A DNA stretch of 53,389 bases from Phycisphaerae bacterium (GTDB lineage Bacteria > Planctomycetota > Phycisphaerae > Phycisphaerales > SM1A02). The stretch spans positions 1 to 53,389 of the forward strand of contig PAHO01000038.1 in assembly GCA_002705085.1 (NCBI GenBank), in the 5' to 3' direction. Below are positions 1 through 8,680 of this stretch, piece by piece; positions within the stretch are counted from its first letter, which is position 1, and each line of letters opens with the position of its first letter. A program made the position numbers and the translations under genes. The notes beneath the pieces were generated by a model. That model worked only from the letters and a program-made list of their open reading frames with translations, had not been told where the DNA came from and ran no database searches.

Positions 1-33
1 GCGCTGGCATCATTGGCGGTTGAAGACGCCTGA
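1..33 (+). CDS. 3' tail of an upstream gene, possibly ExbB/TolQ-like (partial)
   Basis: Frame 1 reads ALASLAVEDA and then a TGA at 31-33. That stop lies 7 bases before the ATG of exbD, the usual spacing of an exbB-exbD pair. The tail itself carries no diagnostic motif, so the ExbB/TolQ/MotA-channel identity is inferred only from the neighbour. Confidence 0.45.
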   Translation, partial: ALASLAVEDA

Positions 34-40
34 GCCAGCG

Positions 41-460
41 ATGCACTTCGAGGAGGATGAAACCCGGATCGAAGTCGCGCCCCTGCTGGATGTGGCTTTC
101 ATCGCCCTTGCCGTGCTCGCCCTTGCCGCTGCCCGGGGGCCAGACTTGACCATGCTGCCTGCGGGTCTGCCAGTCCTGGGCGTCGCCGCCGATCGCCCGG
201 TCAATGAACGGATCGTGGTGAGCTTCGATGCCGACGGCACTTTTCGAGTGAATGGAGAATCCGTTGCTGAAACCGAGTTGAGTTCGCGCGTGGCTGACCT
301 TCGGGAATCCAATCCGGAAGCTGTGGTGTACATGGCCGCCGAACCGAGTGCATCCGACCCAAGATTGGACGCCTTCCTCAGGGCGTGGGATGGACTCTCG
401 AGCATCGGAGCCGATCTGAGAATCGTGGGTCGCCCGGAACCAGCGGCCGCTTCAGACTGA
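41..460 (+). CDS. exbD: ExbD/TolR-family biopolymer transport protein
   Basis: A 139-residue protein with one N-terminal membrane helix (about residues 14-31) preceded by a short acidic cytoplasmic stretch, followed by a periplasmic domain. The helix begins PLLDV. Its Asp17 matches the membrane aspartate that ExbD and TolR use to couple proton flow through an ExbB/TolQ channel to an outer-membrane or cell-envelope partner. I chose ATG 41, seven bases after the stop of the preceding reading frame; an in-frame TTG at 20 would add seven residues but overlaps that gene. The last 9 bases overlap the end of the convergent aminotransferase gene. The transported substrate cannot be told from the sequence. 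Confidence 0.8.
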   Translation: MHFEEDETRIEVAPLLDVAFIALAVLALAAARGPDLTMLPAGLPVLGVAADRPVNERIVVSFDADGTFRVNGESVAETELSSRVADLRESNPEAVVYMAAEPSASDPRLDAFLRAWDGLSSIGADLRIVGRPEPAAASD

Positions 461-1687
461 ATCCTGCAGGCCGGACACAAAAGTTGCCAGACGCTCGCAG
501 CCAGCATCGATGGTTTCTTCACCACACGCAAAGCTCATCCGCACACAACGCTCTCCGCCCGGGCCAAACGGGGCTCCGGGAACCACCGCCACCAGCGCTT
601 CTTCCAACAAGGCTTCACAGAACGCTGTCACGTCGGTCAGCACTTTGCCCGTCGGCGTGACCTTCCCGAAGCAGTCACCCACATCCGGGAAGCAATAGAA
701 CGCCCCCTCTGGCTGAATGCACTTGATGCCGTCGATGCGGGACAAATGCTGATGCATGCGAGCAGCCCGGTCGGCGAAGCGCAACCGCATGTTCTCCAAA
801 TCCTCATCGGCCTCTCCTCCCAAGACCGCAGCCACCGCCGGCATCACCAGGCTTGAGGTGTGGGAGAGGGACTGCCCCTGAATCCGAGTGAGGATCTTGG
901 CCAGAGTCTCACCGCGTTCGGTAAGCATTGGCGCGACCACCCAGCCCAGACGCCAGCCGGTCACGGCCGCAATTTTGGATAAGCCATGCAAGGTGATCAC
1001 GCGGTCTTTCATGCCTGGAAGCGCCGCCGGCGAGCAATGGGAAGCATTCCCGTAACGCAGCGTGGCGTAAATCTCATCCGAGATCAACATGGCATGCGGA
1101 TGGGCGGCGACGGCCGCAGCGATTCGCTCCACCACGTCATCGGGGAAGGCCACCCCGGTGGGATTCCCTGGAGAGTTCAACATGACCGCGGCGGTGTTCG
1201 GTGTGACCGCCGCCGCGACGGCTTCCGGATCGGGACGGAATCCGTCTTCAAAGGTGCAAGGCACTTCAACCACCTTGCCCCCGCACAATTCAATCATGGG
1301 TTTGTAGGACACCCAGGCTGGGGTCAAGATCACCACTTCATCGCCACGGCCCGGCTCCAGAAGCGCCTGAAGCACCAAGAAGAGGGCCATCTTCCCCCCT
1401 GCAGTCAACACAATGTCGTCCGCGCTGCAATCAATACCACCTTTCCGGTGGAATGCCGCAATGGCTTCTCGAGCCTCTGGTGTCCCGGGAACGGGCTCGT
1501 AGCCATGCTTGCCTTCTTCAATGGCTTGGCGCACCGCCGCCACCGCCGCCAATGGCGGGGCGAGATCTGGCTCCCCGGCAGAAAAACCGAGAACATCCTT
1601 CCCCTCCGCCCGGAGGGCTTTCACGCGAGCCGCGAGGGCCAAGGTGGCCGAGGCTTCCAGATCCAATGCACGTTGGGAACACCGCAT
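452..1687 (-). CDS. PLP-dependent aminotransferase, class I/II (aspartate aminotransferase-like)
   Basis: A 411-residue fold-type I aminotransferase of the AspC/AAT Ib group. It has the substrate-binding NSPGNPTG (about 171-178), the cofactor-contacting SDEIY (about 203-207) and the PLP Schiff-base lysine in SKIAAVTGWRLGW (K238). It moves an amino group between an amino acid and a 2-oxo acid in the cytoplasm. Aspartate or an aromatic amino acid is plausible, but substrate cannot be fixed from these motifs. Length and start (ATG 1685-1687) suit the family. A GGAG lies a few bases upstream of the start on the minus strand. It is divergent from the FMN reductase and convergent with exbD. Confidence 0.88.
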   Translation of the reverse strand: MRCSQRALDLEASATLALAARVKALRAEGKDVLGFSAGEPDLAPPLAAVAAVRQAIEEGKHGYEPVPGTPEAREAIAAFHRKGGIDCSADDIVLTAGGKMALFLVLQALLEPGRGDEVVILTPAWVSYKPMIELCGGKVVEVPCTFEDGFRPDPEAVAAAVTPNTAAVMLNSPGNPTGVAFPDDVVERIAAAVAAHPHAMLISDEIYATLRYGNASHCSPAALPGMKDRVITLHGLSKIAAVTGWRLGWVVAPMLTERGETLAKILTRIQGQSLSHTSSLVMPAVAAVLGGEADEDLENMRLRFADRAARMHQHLSRIDGIKCIQPEGAFYCFPDVGDCFGKVTPTGKVLTDVTAFCEALLEEALVAVVPGAPFGPGGERCVRMSFACGEETIDAGCERLATFVSGLQDSV

Positions 1688-1763
1688 ACCTACACTCCAA
1701 TTCCCAATTCGGGAAAAGGCAAAGAATACCGTTCACACCGATCTCCAACTTCGAGGTTTCCCC

Positions 1764-2309
1764 ATGTCCACACGATTGCTTGCGTTTTCTGGTTCACTCC
1801 GTGCGGAATCACTCAACACCCGACTCGTGTTCTTGGCCGCGGACTTGGCGGAATCCAAGGGGGCGGTGGTGACTCGACTCAAGTTGCAGGATCTGGACTT
1901 GCCGATGTTCGATGAAGACAGTGAAGCGGCCAGTGGATTGCCCGCCGGAGCCAAGCAACTCAAAGACCTGATGCGAGCCCACGATGGATTTCTCATCGCA
2001 ACCCCCGAATACAACGGGTTCATGAGTGGGGCTTTGAAGAATGCGGTGGATTGGGCCACTCGACCTGAAGAGGGGCATCCCCCGCTCGATTGCTTCGGAG
2101 GAAAGACGGCCGGCATCATGGCCGCCAGCCCCGGCGGCCTGGGAGGGATCCGTGGACTTCCCATGCTGAGGCTGCTGTTGTCCAACATCGGAGTGAATGT
2201 GGTCGGGGCCCAGTATGCCCTGGGGCATGCTGAACAAGCACTGTCCGAAGGGACGGCAAACGACGCGGTCCAGAAAGTCGTGGATGAAGTGCTGCGCGTA
2301 GCGAGATAG
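1764..2309 (+). CDS. NADPH-dependent FMN reductase family flavoprotein
   Basis: A 181-residue flavodoxin-like protein of the NADPH-dependent FMN reductase (SsuE/ChrR/AzoR-type) family. The phosphate-binding loop SGSLR is at residues 9-13 and the flavin-contacting PEYNG at 81-85, followed by the usual SGALKNAVDW. Members reduce FMN, quinones, chromate or azo dyes with NAD(P)H in the cytoplasm; the substrate here is unknown. The reading frame stays open for 255 bases upstream, but that stretch is antisense to the aminotransferase. ATG 1764 gives a normal family N terminus (MSTRLLAFSGSLR) and has a GAGG about nine bases ahead of it. Confidence 0.88.
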   Translation: MSTRLLAFSGSLRAESLNTRLVFLAADLAESKGAVVTRLKLQDLDLPMFDEDSEAASGLPAGAKQLKDLMRAHDGFLIATPEYNGFMSGALKNAVDWATRPEEGHPPLDCFGGKTAGIMAASPGGLGGIRGLPMLRLLLSNIGVNVVGAQYALGHAEQALSEGTANDAVQKVVDEVLRVAR

Positions 2310-2351
2310 CACCAAACACCATCGGTCTGGACGCTTTACACTTTATGACCC

Positions 2352-3453
2352 ATGCATTACGAATCTCACAAGGCGGTCGTTGAAGACCTTGAGGCGCGGA
2401 TCTTGACCATCCGTGACTCTCTTTGACTACGACGCAAAGGTAAGCAAGCGAGCAGATCTTGCTCGGCAAATGGAAGCCGCTGATTTCTGGAACGACCCCG
2501 ATGCGGCCAACGCCACCATCGAAGAGTTTCGATTGCTCAAGACCCAGACCGAGGGGCTCGAGCAAGCCATTGGCATGCTGGAAGACGGTCAGACCGCCCT
2601 CGAGATGGCTTCAGAAGACGAAGAGTTCCTGGCGGAAGCCGACGAAACGCTCTACACGCTTGAGCAGCACATGGAAAAGGTGGAATTGCAAAGCCTGCTG
2701 TCGGGCAAACATGACCACCGCAACTGCTTCTTCACCATCCAAGCGGGAGCTGGCGGCACTGAGGCCAACGACTGGGCGGAAATGATCGACCGGATGTACT
2801 TGTATTTCTTTGAACGCCGGGAATGGAAGGTCGAAGAGATCAGCCGCAGCCACGGCACGGAAGTGGGCATCTCCGAAGTGTCTTACCACGTGAAGGGCCC
2901 CATGGCCTACGGCTACTTGAATTGTGAACGGGGCACGCACCGCCTCGCCCGGGTCAGCCCGTTCAACGCAGAAGGCAAGCGGCAGACCTCGTTTGCCACG
3001 GTGGATGTGATTCCGGAGATGCCAGAATCGGAAGTGGCGGTCGATGAAAACGAATGCGACATCGTTGCCTTTGCCCGCTCGTCAGGCCCGGGTGGTCAGA
3101 ACGTGAACAAAGTGGCTTCGGCCTGCCGGGTGGTGCACAAACCCACGGGCATCCAAATCGTGGCTTCAACCTTCCGTGACTTCGGCCAGAACAAACGCCA
3201 AGCTCTCACCATCTTGCAAGCCAAGCTCGAACAGCTCGAAGAAGAACGACGCCAAGCTGAATTGGACGAAGCGACTGGTGGCGCGGTGGAACGTGGTTGG
3301 GGATCGCAAATCCGTTCGTACGTGTTCTATGACAACCGCGTCAAAGACCACCGCAGCAACTTTGAAAAGCCGAACCCTCAGAATGTGCTGAGCGGTGAAC
3401 TCGATGAATTCATCGACGCCGAGCTCAAACGCAAGCGAAAGCTCAACGGTTGA
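2352..3453 (+). CDS. prfB: Peptide chain release factor 2 with programmed +1 frameshift
   Basis: RF2 recognises UGA and UAA and releases the finished peptide. The gene is split. ATG 2352 opens 24 codons ending CTT, then TGA at 2424-2426; translation resumes one base later (GAC 2425) and runs to 3453. The joined product is 366 residues, close to the 365 of E. coli RF2. Codon-recognition tripeptide SPF lies at about 202-204, and the peptidyl-transferase GGQ at about 247-249 within SSGPGGQNVNKV. The slip site CTTTGACTACGAC matches the classic prfB site, so RF2 can tune its own level: low RF2 pauses on UGA and favours the shift. The purine-rich AGGGGG usually three bases before CTT is absent. Confidence 0.95.
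2421..2427 (+). other. Programmed +1 ribosomal frameshift site in prfB
   Basis: CTT TGA C, where a ribosome stalled at the in-frame UGA slips forward one base on the CUU codon. The sequence on both sides (TCTCTTTGACTACGACGC) matches known prfB sites from CTT onward. The upstream internal Shine-Dalgarno that stimulates slipping in E. coli is not visible: the eight bases before CTT are CGTGACTCT-like and not purine-rich. Confidence 0.93.
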
Positions 3454-4431
3454 TCAGACGGTTCGGCTGAGAAATTCGGGAATCCGGTCGAGGTCGATGT
3501 TGCCCCCGGTCAGGATGAGGGCAACCTTGCGGTAGCCCAATCGCCCGAACACCCCCGTCAAAGCGGCGGCGACCGGTACAGCGCACGCCGGTTCGATGAT
3601 GATGCGCGCCTCACGCAGCACGGCCCGCCATGCGTGAAGCACCTGATCGTCATCAACCACTTCGATGCTTTGCACGTGTTCTTTGATGATGGCCCAAGGA
3701 ATTTCGCCCAAGGCGGTCTTGAGGCCCTCGCAGATGGTGTTGGCCGGAGGCGGTGGTTGCCGGACCCCGGTGGCCAACGATCGGGCGGCATCGTCGGCAT
3801 TTTTTGGTTCTGCGGCATGCACCTTTACGGACCGCCCCGACGCGGCCACGGCCAGACACGTACCACTCAAGAGCCCCCCGCCACCAACGGGGGGAACGAT
3901 CGCATCCAAGTCCGGTACTTGTTCGAGCACTTCAGCGGCGCAGGTAGACTGACCGGCCACCACGCGAGCATCGTCGTAAGGGTGTACGAGTTCCCCGCCC
4001 GTTTGGGCACAAACCTCAGCACACGCGGCTTCCCTCGCGGACTGGTTGTCATCACACCAGTGCAAAAGAGCCCCCGCTTGCTCCATGGCATGAACTTTTC
4101 TCTTGGTGGTGCCTTGGGGGACCACCACATGACAGGGAATCCCCCGCCGCTGCGCCGCCAACGCAAGAGCGCCGCCATGATTTCCAGAAGAATGGGTCAC
4201 GACGCCGCGGGACGCTTCCTCATCAGTGAGGACGGCAATGGCATGGCTCGCACCGCGAAACTTGAAGGCTCCGGCGTGCTGAAGATTTTCACACTTCAAA
4301 AAGAGTTCGCATCCGGCCTGCTCTGACAAGGCGGGACAGGTCAGCACCGGGGTGCAGGACACCACACCCTCAAGACGCTTCCGCGCTTCTTCGACCACTC
4401 CGGGCCCCGGAACAATATGAGCATCCATCAT
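3454..4431 (-). CDS. PLP-dependent threonine/serine dehydratase (biodegradative type)
   Basis: A 325-residue fold-type II PLP enzyme. The Schiff-base lysine is K57 in GAFKFRGA, followed by the substrate-binding SSGNHGGA loop and the phosphate-binding tetraglycine GGGGLLSG. This is the core of catabolic threonine ammonia-lyases, serine dehydratases and serine racemases, converting Thr or Ser to a 2-oxo acid and ammonia. The C-terminal ACT regulatory domain of biosynthetic IlvA is missing, so allosteric isoleucine control is unlikely. I chose ATG 4429-4431 because it overlaps the TGA of the upstream DUF3179 gene as ATGA, indicating coupled translation; a second ATG follows directly. It abuts prfB end to end. 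Confidence 0.87.
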   Translation of the reverse strand: MMDAHIVPGPGVVEEARKRLEGVVSCTPVLTCPALSEQAGCELFLKCENLQHAGAFKFRGASHAIAVLTDEEASRGVVTHSSGNHGGALALAAQRRGIPCHVVVPQGTTKRKVHAMEQAGALLHWCDDNQSAREAACAEVCAQTGGELVHPYDDARVVAGQSTCAAEVLEQVPDLDAIVPPVGGGGLLSGTCLAVAASGRSVKVHAAEPKNADDAARSLATGVRQPPPPANTICEGLKTALGEIPWAIIKEHVQSIEVVDDDQVLHAWRAVLREARIIIEPACAVPVAAALTGVFGRLGYRKVALILTGGNIDLDRIPEFLSRTV

Positions 4432-5531
4432 TCGGCTCCAAGTTGAAGAGGTGGTCCCAGCTGAGCATGATCCGCGGAATACCAACCAAACGCCATCGAT
4501 CGCAGAGACGGCACACGCGCCCCCGCAGCGTCTTGAACATCCACCGCATGCGGACCATCTTTCACCAGAAGCGTGAAAGGTTCGCCTTGCAATTCAACCG
4601 TCAACGCCCCGGAGCCACCAACTTGCTTCGAAAGCTCGGCCATAGGCCAGGCGTACATTTCGTCTTGGACCGGCAACACCAAGCACGGGGTCTTCGGCCC
4701 GAGGCCCAGTGCTTCTTCTGGGGAGCGAGCCGGATACAGCAATTTCTTGCCCAGTTCGTAACTGCCATAATCCAGCCGGCGGTAGCGCTCACGCAACCCA
4801 CCCGTGGGGGCTTGCAAAATTTTGGTTCCGGGATGGTCGGCCAACCAATCGCCCCAGTGGCCAATGAACACCGGCAGCCGTTGCAAGCTTGTGGTGCCCG
4901 GACCGTCGGGCCCCGCCACCGCGTCGCCGGTCACCGGATCCCACAAGCGCTCTTGGCCCAAGGGATCGGTCCGGTCGTACAGCAACGGCGTTGAGTGATA
5001 CAGCAGGCCCGAATGGCCAAACTCCAGCACTTTGCCATCAACCCGTCGGTCGTACGCCACCAACAGTCCAGAGAGTGGCGCGTGCACGATGAGCACGGGG
5101 ACATCACCCACCATGTCATTGCACACCTCGTGCGTCCGCAACTGGAGCAATGGCCACGCCACCGCAGCGTCGCCATCGGCGTAAGCCACCACGATTTCTG
5201 AGGGAACGAGGTATTTGCCGTACTCCTCACGGTTGAAGGCCACCACGGCCGTACCCTCCATCTTCTCGGGGGCATCAAGGGAACGAACCAGATCACGGTG
5301 CAATTGTGCCGCCACCAAGTATTCCTGATCCAAGGCCGCGCCATCGAGGACGAATCCGTACGTCGCAGGATCAGAACCATCACCCGGAGGTCGATTCTTG
5401 ACCCGCGACAACGCGGGGGCCACGAAGTACACGATCAAGAACAGGGCAAACAAGCCGGTGGCAATCAGCACCGGTCCCCCCGCGCCAGAAGTCAGAGTCA
5501 ATTTTGGCGGCGTCACCGGAGCATCGTTCAT
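4428..5531 (-). CDS. DUF3179 domain protein, membrane-anchored
   Basis: A 367-residue protein with one N-terminal membrane helix (about 19-41), then a soluble, probably periplasmic domain. The stretch from about 126 to 187 (AWPLLQLRTHEVCNDMVGD, then AYDRR, then FGHSGLLYHS and LLYDR) matches DUF3179, a family of unknown function common in Planctomycetota, Bacteroidota and archaea. Family members as I know them usually have a PLC motif where this one reads APLSG, so a cysteine is replaced. The gene overlaps the dehydratase by four bases. No Shine-Dalgarno precedes ATG 5529-5531, but a TAGAAT box ends six bases before it. Confidence 0.82.
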   Translation of the reverse strand: MNDAPVTPPKLTLTSGAGGPVLIATGLFALFLIVYFVAPALSRVKNRPPGDGSDPATYGFVLDGAALDQEYLVAAQLHRDLVRSLDAPEKMEGTAVVAFNREEYGKYLVPSEIVVAYADGDAAVAWPLLQLRTHEVCNDMVGDVPVLIVHAPLSGLLVAYDRRVDGKVLEFGHSGLLYHSTPLLYDRTDPLGQERLWDPVTGDAVAGPDGPGTTSLQRLPVFIGHWGDWLADHPGTKILQAPTGGLRERYRRLDYGSYELGKKLLYPARSPEEALGLGPKTPCLVLPVQDEMYAWPMAELSKQVGGSGALTVELQGEPFTLLVKDGPHAVDVQDAAGARVPSLRSMAFGWYSADHAQLGPPLQLGAE

Positions 5532-5537
5532 GGCAAG

Positions 5538-5543
5538 ATTCTA
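5538..5543 (-). promoter_or_regulatory. Putative -10 box directly before the DUF3179 gene (leaderless)
   Basis: Read on the minus strand, TAGAAT is followed by six bases (CTTGCC) and then the ATG. The same arrangement precedes groES and hmgA. No good -35 is visible. Transcription starting 6-8 bases after this box would begin at or next to the A of ATG. Confidence 0.5.
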
Positions 5544-5562
5544 GGAGGGCAAGCAAAACGAA

Positions 5563-5590
5563 GAACGGGCCGCCCGAAGGCGGCCCGTTC
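5563..5590 (-). terminator. Rho-independent terminator of the porin gene
   Basis: A perfect 12-bp stem (GAACGGGCCGCC with GGCGGCCCGTTC). On the minus strand the loop is UUCG closed by a C-G pair, an unusually stable tetraloop. It is followed by a U-rich stretch (TTCGTTTTGC). It lies 35 bases beyond the porin stop. Confidence 0.85.
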
Positions 5591-5625
5591 GAAAGTTAAG
5601 GGGTTCAGATTCTGGTCCGCGAGGA

Positions 5626-6597
5626 TCAGAAGGTGAACTGGACCTGGCCAGCGATGGTCATTTCATCGTTGGCATCTTCGAAGTCAACTTCGAGAGTGGC
5701 CTTGCAGCTGTCGCTGTACCAGTGGTTGATACCGACGTCGAGGTCGTCACCAAGGGTGTCTTCGTCTTCGTAGCTGATGTACGCCATGGTGCTGTCAGCG
5801 AAGAAGTAGGAAGCCTGAACAGTCATGGCGTCCCAGTTGAGGGCGTCAGCTTCAGTCTGAGCCGCGTGGATAGCCCAAGCGTCCATCTTGTAGGTGACGT
5901 CGATAGAAGTACCATCGAAGAGGCTGTCGTCGGACATGGAAGCACCGATCACCAAAGTGGACTCGGAGCCGGCCATGGAGCCGAAGCAGTTGCAATCGTC
6001 CCAGGAACCCATGGCGAGGAACTCGGCACGGAATTCGGTGGAGAAGCCGTCAGCATCAGCACCGTCCACGTCGTAGGCACGGCCCATGACACGGAACTGG
6101 TCAGCCTTGTAACCGAAGCCGATTTGCTCGCCCCGACCTTCGAGGTTTGCACCGGTTTGGGTGTTGTTGATCTGAAGAGTGTTTTCTTCAGCAATGCTGT
6201 TGGCCTTCACGAAGATGGACTTCACGTTGCCCATCCCGAAGGAGAAGCCGTTGTCCATTTCTTGCCAGATGGCGTAGTCACGCATGGCTTGACCACCGTC
6301 ACCGTAGTAACCGGAGTTACCGTCGAGGACGTAGTTGAAGGTCCAGTTCCAGCCACCAGATTCACCACCGAAGGTGAGGTGAGCGGAACCGATGCCGCCG
6401 GCGTAGCTGTCAGCGTCGGTGTGATTGAAGCCGTAAGCAAAGAGCCCGGACATGGAGAAGGCGTCGTCGCCTGAGATGGTGGCGGAATCGTTGATGATGC
6501 CGTCAATAACGCTGTCCAAGTCACCGGCAGTTCCGGTGCTTGCGATGGCCAGCACGCTTGTACCGGCAATCAGGCCGGCGTGGGTCGCGAGATTCAT
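5626..6597 (-). CDS. Outer-membrane beta-barrel porin-like protein
   Basis: A 323-residue exported protein. The N terminus (MNLATHAGLIAGTSVLAIAS, then TGTAG) reads as a Sec signal peptide with cleavage near residue 25. The rest alternates polar and hydrophobic residues in short strands rich in Gly, Asp, Tyr and Phe, and ends in QVQFTF; a terminal aromatic residue is the classic signal for BAM-dependent insertion. It probably forms a diffusion pore in the outer membrane. I chose ATG 6595-6597 because it follows AGGAG by nine bases and gives a clean signal peptide; the upstream extension does not. Two Cys pairs (DDCNC and a single late SC) are unusual for a porin. A strong terminator follows, as for a highly expressed single gene. 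Confidence 0.75.
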   Translation of the reverse strand: MNLATHAGLIAGTSVLAIASTGTAGDLDSVIDGIINDSATISGDDAFSMSGLFAYGFNHTDADSYAGGIGSAHLTFGGESGGWNWTFNYVLDGNSGYYGDGGQAMRDYAIWQEMDNGFSFGMGNVKSIFVKANSIAEENTLQINNTQTGANLEGRGEQIGFGYKADQFRVMGRAYDVDGADADGFSTEFRAEFLAMGSWDDCNCFGSMAGSESTLVIGASMSDDSLFDGTSIDVTYKMDAWAIHAAQTEADALNWDAMTVQASYFFADSTMAYISYEDEDTLGDDLDVGINHWYSDSCKATLEVDFEDANDEMTIAGQVQFTF

Positions 6598-6860
6598 GGG
6601 AAGCAACTCCTGATTTGTACCGGCGGGGGTCTTAAATTCCCGCTCGGCCAATGGGGGGTGGAACCGCTCACGCCATAAGGCTGGACGCGAACGACACGAC
6701 GGGAACAATATCGTCACAATCCCGTCGATTTGTTGAGGGCAGATTCTATCTCAGTGGGCGCAAGGCTGCACAAGTCCGAAAAGAATTGTGGAAAGTCCGA
6801 GAACCCCGCCTGAGGGGGCAAACACTGTCTTGATGACGCAAGTCCCCATTTTGCAACACC

Positions 6861-8246
6861 TTATGTGCAAAGCCTGGACACAGCCTCGGCGATTCCGGAA
6901 CAAGATTCTTGGGCCAAGCCCTCAAATTGAGGCATGTCCGAACCGCAAAAAATCTTTTTCGCACCGAGTCGCGCAGCTTCCCGCAGTCGCTTCTCGGACT
7001 GTGGTACCGGACGAATTTCCCCGCCCAGCCCCAATTCACCAATCGCAACGGCATCCGAAGGGACGGATTTTCGCAAATGCGCTCCGGCAATCGCAAGCGC
7101 CAGAGGCAAATCCGCCGCCGGTTCTGTTGCGCGAAGCCCCCCACTGGCCGCGGCAAAGATGTCTTGATCCGCCAATTGCAATCCGCAGTGCTGTTCCAGA
7201 ACCGCCACAACCATCGCAAGTCGATTGGAATCAATTCCCGTCGATTTCCGCTTGGTCGAGCCCAAAAAGCCCGAAACCACAAGGCCTTGGACCTCTGTGA
7301 GCAAACAGCGGGACCCAAACAACACCGGCGCTGGCACGGTTCCCGGGCGAAGCACCCCTTTGGAATCGAGCAACGCACCCCCGCCCTCGATGGGCCGAAG
7401 CCCCTCCCCTGTCATTTCGAAAAGCCCGACCTCCATGGTGGTACCGAACCGGTTTTTGACCCCACGCACCACCCGGTGGGCATGGTGGCGATCACCTTCA
7501 AAGGACAAGACGACGTCAACGATGTGCTCGAGAACCCGAGGCCCTGCAAGTTGACCATCTTTGGTGACATGGCCCACGGTCACAATCGCGGTGCCGGTGG
7601 CTTTGGCAAAGTGAACCAGTTCCGAACCACAATGGCGGATCTGACTGGGGGTCCCTGGCACGGCATCCACGCCGCCATGGTGTACCAATTGGATCGAATC
7701 CAGGACCAAGACGTCGGGCTTGTGCTGCCGGGCTTGCTCCAGAATACGACCCAGTGATGTCTCGGCCAACAACAAGAGATTCTCAAGGCCGTCCAAGCCA
7801 CCCACCAAACGTTCGGCCCGCAAACGCACCTGATACGCAGATTCTTCACTGCTGGCATACAGCACCCGACGGTCTGCCCTCGCCATTCCGACCGCCGCCT
7901 GCAGCAGCAATGTGCTCTTGCCTATCCCCGGATCACCACCCAACAAGCTGACCGAACCAGCCACCAAACCACCACCCAGCACACGATCAAACTCTCCAGA
8001 ACCCGTGGAAAATCGCGCAACTTCCGGGGCTTCAATGGCCGAGAGGGGTAACGCTTCGACCACACTGGGGCGTCCCGCGGCTTGAGTGGACAAACGGACA
8101 TTCGCCGGAACGCCCTCAATTTCCACACGTTCCAAGGCATCCCACGTGCCACAATCCGGACACTTCCCCGCCCAAGTTGGATGCGTTGAGCCGCACTCGG
8201 TGCAACGGAAAGTGTGCTTTGGCGCTTTGGGACCAGACTTTGGCAT
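6861..8246 (-). CDS. radA: DNA repair protein RadA/Sms
   Basis: A 461-residue RadA, a RecA-like hexameric helicase that speeds branch migration of recombination intermediates. A four-cysteine zinc finger is at the N terminus (C15, C18, C29, C32). The Walker A GDPGIGKST is at about 104-112, the RadA-specific KNRFG at about 264-268, and a Lon-protease-like C-terminal domain ends the protein (GLGGEIRPVPQSEKRL region). I chose ATG 8244-8246 (MPKSGPKAPK) because it sits just before the zinc finger; the reading frame extends 16 codons upstream without homology. No neighbour shares its pathway, though ruvA and ruvX lie 6-8 kb away. Confidence 0.95.
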   Translation of the reverse strand: MPKSGPKAPKHTFRCTECGSTHPTWAGKCPDCGTWDALERVEIEGVPANVRLSTQAAGRPSVVEALPLSAIEAPEVARFSTGSGEFDRVLGGGLVAGSVSLLGGDPGIGKSTLLLQAAVGMARADRRVLYASSEESAYQVRLRAERLVGGLDGLENLLLLAETSLGRILEQARQHKPDVLVLDSIQLVHHGGVDAVPGTPSQIRHCGSELVHFAKATGTAIVTVGHVTKDGQLAGPRVLEHIVDVVLSFEGDRHHAHRVVRGVKNRFGTTMEVGLFEMTGEGLRPIEGGGALLDSKGVLRPGTVPAPVLFGSRCLLTEVQGLVVSGFLGSTKRKSTGIDSNRLAMVVAVLEQHCGLQLADQDIFAAASGGLRATEPAADLPLALAIAGAHLRKSVPSDAVAIGELGLGGEIRPVPQSEKRLREAARLGAKKIFCGSDMPQFEGLAQESCSGIAEAVSRLCT

Positions 8247-8680
8247 GACAAACCCTTTCCACTCACCCAGCTCGGGGAACAATAAAAAGTTCAACCGGCC
8301 ACTTTGGGGGGCAACAGCTCCGAGGAATACCCCACGTTTCTGATCTCTGCCAGGCTGAACTTAAAGATGTCGCGTGCATCGTCGCATCCGACCGGCCCAA
8401 ACAAAGTAAGACCACACGGCTGAACGCCAACCCGAAGGGCGCCCGAATCGACCCGGTTGCCCCAACGCGGTCTCTTGACGCCATTTCCAATATGGCGATC
8501 GCGGCGAGCATCCTGCCCGATAGAGCAGGATCCAAGCGCCAGACAATCCGTCGATCACGTTTCGCATACGCAAGACTGCACTGTATCGATGCTCGCGAGA
8601 AGTGCTTGAAACAAAGATTGTTTTCTTTCGCCGCACTGACACATCGCGTCAGAGCCCTTTGATCATTTTTCCACCGACAC
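8247..8680. other. Intergenic stretch between radA and the nuoH terminator
   Basis: About 430 bp with no recognisable gene apart from the tentative Trp-rich small frame at 8361-8567. I looked for tmRNA, SRP RNA, RNase P and 6S-like cores and saw none. The radA promoter must lie in this stretch but I cannot place it. Confidence 0.5.
8361..8567 (-). CDS. Small Trp- and Arg-rich hypothetical protein (tentative)
   Basis: A 68-residue frame from ATG 8565-8567. The middle and end contain SPYWKWRQETALG and AVWSYFVWAGRMRR, with six tryptophans and many arginines arranged as amphipathic helices, which is not typical of random translation. It lies upstream of radA on the same strand, about 115 bases away, in an otherwise gene-free 430-bp stretch. 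No Shine-Dalgarno is clear. I do not recognise the family with certainty and the call rests on composition only; a frame starting earlier (8642) is also open. Confidence 0.35.
   Translation of the reverse strand: MRNVIDGLSGAWILLYRAGCSPRSPYWKWRQETALGQPGRFGRPSGWRSAVWSYFVWAGRMRRCTRHL

Noticed and set aside
5722-6474. 250-codon plus-strand frame opposite the porin gene
   Set aside because: The repetitive Val/Gly/Glu translation mirrors the biased porin codons; the porin has a Shine-Dalgarno, signal peptide and terminator on the other strand.
6785-6830. GGAAAGTCCGAG, which resembles the start of RNase P RNA
   Set aside because: Only about ten bases match and the later conserved parts are missing; the space before radA is too short for the full RNA.
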